Assembly: GCA_023807065.1 (NCBI GenBank)
Contig: JAJJLU010003683.1
Span: 1 to 38,382 of the forward strand
Direction: 5' to 3'
Length of the DNA: 38,382 bases
Source: Isotricha intestinalis
Taxonomy: Eukaryota; Ciliophora; Litostomatea; Vestibuliferida; Isotrichidae
The notes under the pieces are model-generated. The model saw only the letters and a program-made list of their open reading frames with translations, was not told where the DNA came from and made no database searches. Within the stretch, counting starts at the first letter, position 1; the number at the start of each line of letters is the position of its first letter. A program made the translations under genes and the position numbers. Shown piece after piece: positions 37,979 to 38,382 of the stretch.

Positions 37979-38382
37979 AGGAATCTACATTTTAAATCTG
38001 CTGGATGATATATAATTTTCTTTTCCTGAATGATTATTTATAGATTCTAGTTATAATATTCTTTGGATTTTTATATGATTCATTTTTTTTTGGGTATTAA
38101 ATATTATAAAAAAATATTAATGGATTTAACTAAATAATTATACTTTTTTTCCTTGAAATTTTTGTATTAAATTGAATTTTAGGAAAATATAAATAAAATA
38201 TTTATTTAAAGTATAATTTTTAATATATCTTTAATCTTTATTTTTTAAATGTTGGTCTTCAATAACTAAATAAAGAAAAATTGGAAAAATATAAAATAAA
38301 AACAGAAAAATGGTAAATTAATATTTATATTTTAAATAGAGAAAATTAGATGCTTTAGCAACACATGATTCATGTGGTCTTT
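37979..38382. other. Right-end A/T spacer
   Basis: No coding frame or RNA feature is supported up to the end of the window. The last 40 bases (ATGCTTTAGCAACACATGAT onward) are richer in G/C and could be the edge of another gene outside the window. Confidence 0.5.

Noticed and set aside
1..38382. CRISPR array, insertion sequence, phage or telomere repeats
   Set aside because: No regularly spaced repeats, transposase-like ORF, or telomere-type tandem repeats are visible at the ends or inside the window.

Overview
This is a very AT-rich eukaryotic nuclear segment. Coding DNA is A/T-biased and intergenic DNA is close to pure A/T with long homopolymers. Gene content is protist-like: anoctamin, TRP-type channel, PAS/TmcB-like membrane protein, V-ATPase proteolipid, TLDc, PP2C, a transmembrane RING-H2 protein, and remnants of ABCC, WRAP53-like and kinase genes. 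Three ORFs exceed 5.3 kb with no intron and no internal stop, so genes are intron-poor and the standard code fits. All twelve intact genes end in TAA (11) or TAG (1). One gene encodes a VOC/glyoxalase-fold protein that looks bacterial (Firmicute-like), suggesting horizontal transfer. My best guess is an anaerobic gut protist, perhaps a rumen entodiniomorph ciliate, which are reported to use the universal code. A neocallimastigomycete fungus is the main alternative. The sequence alone does not settle this.

Layout. Positions 1-7.0 kb hold only broken genes: a repeat-rich coiled-coil gene (+), an unidentified remnant (-), a protein kinase (-) with a double stop and altered catalytic motifs, a WRAP53/TCAB1-like WD40 remnant (-), and an internally deleted ABCC transporter (+). 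Positions 7.3-35.7 kb hold twelve intact genes: a small two-repeat surface protein (-), a giant ankyrin/anoctamin/B-box/EF-hand-like protein (+), V-ATPase subunit c (+), a stand-alone TLDc protein (+), a PP2C phosphatase (+), a CUB-like/TM/RING-H2 protein (+), the VOC protein (+), a giant TRP-family channel (-), an unknown basic protein (-), a TRAF-zinc-finger-like coiled-coil protein (+), a small secreted helical protein (+), and a giant multi-TM PAS protein of the TmcB type (+). Positions 35.7-38.4 kb are again gene fragments and spacer.

The genes are separately transcribed units, not an operon. Three of the largest (anoctamin-like, TRP-like, TmcB/PAS-like) are membrane proteins of the kind used in Ca2+, lipid and mechanical or redox sensing, and they lie within 27 kb. 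Co-function is only a hypothesis. The clearest pattern is a block of intact genes flanked by decayed ones. The stops in the decayed genes mostly look like C-to-T or G-to-A changes (CAA to TAA, TGG to TAG), as expected from AT-biased mutation without selection.
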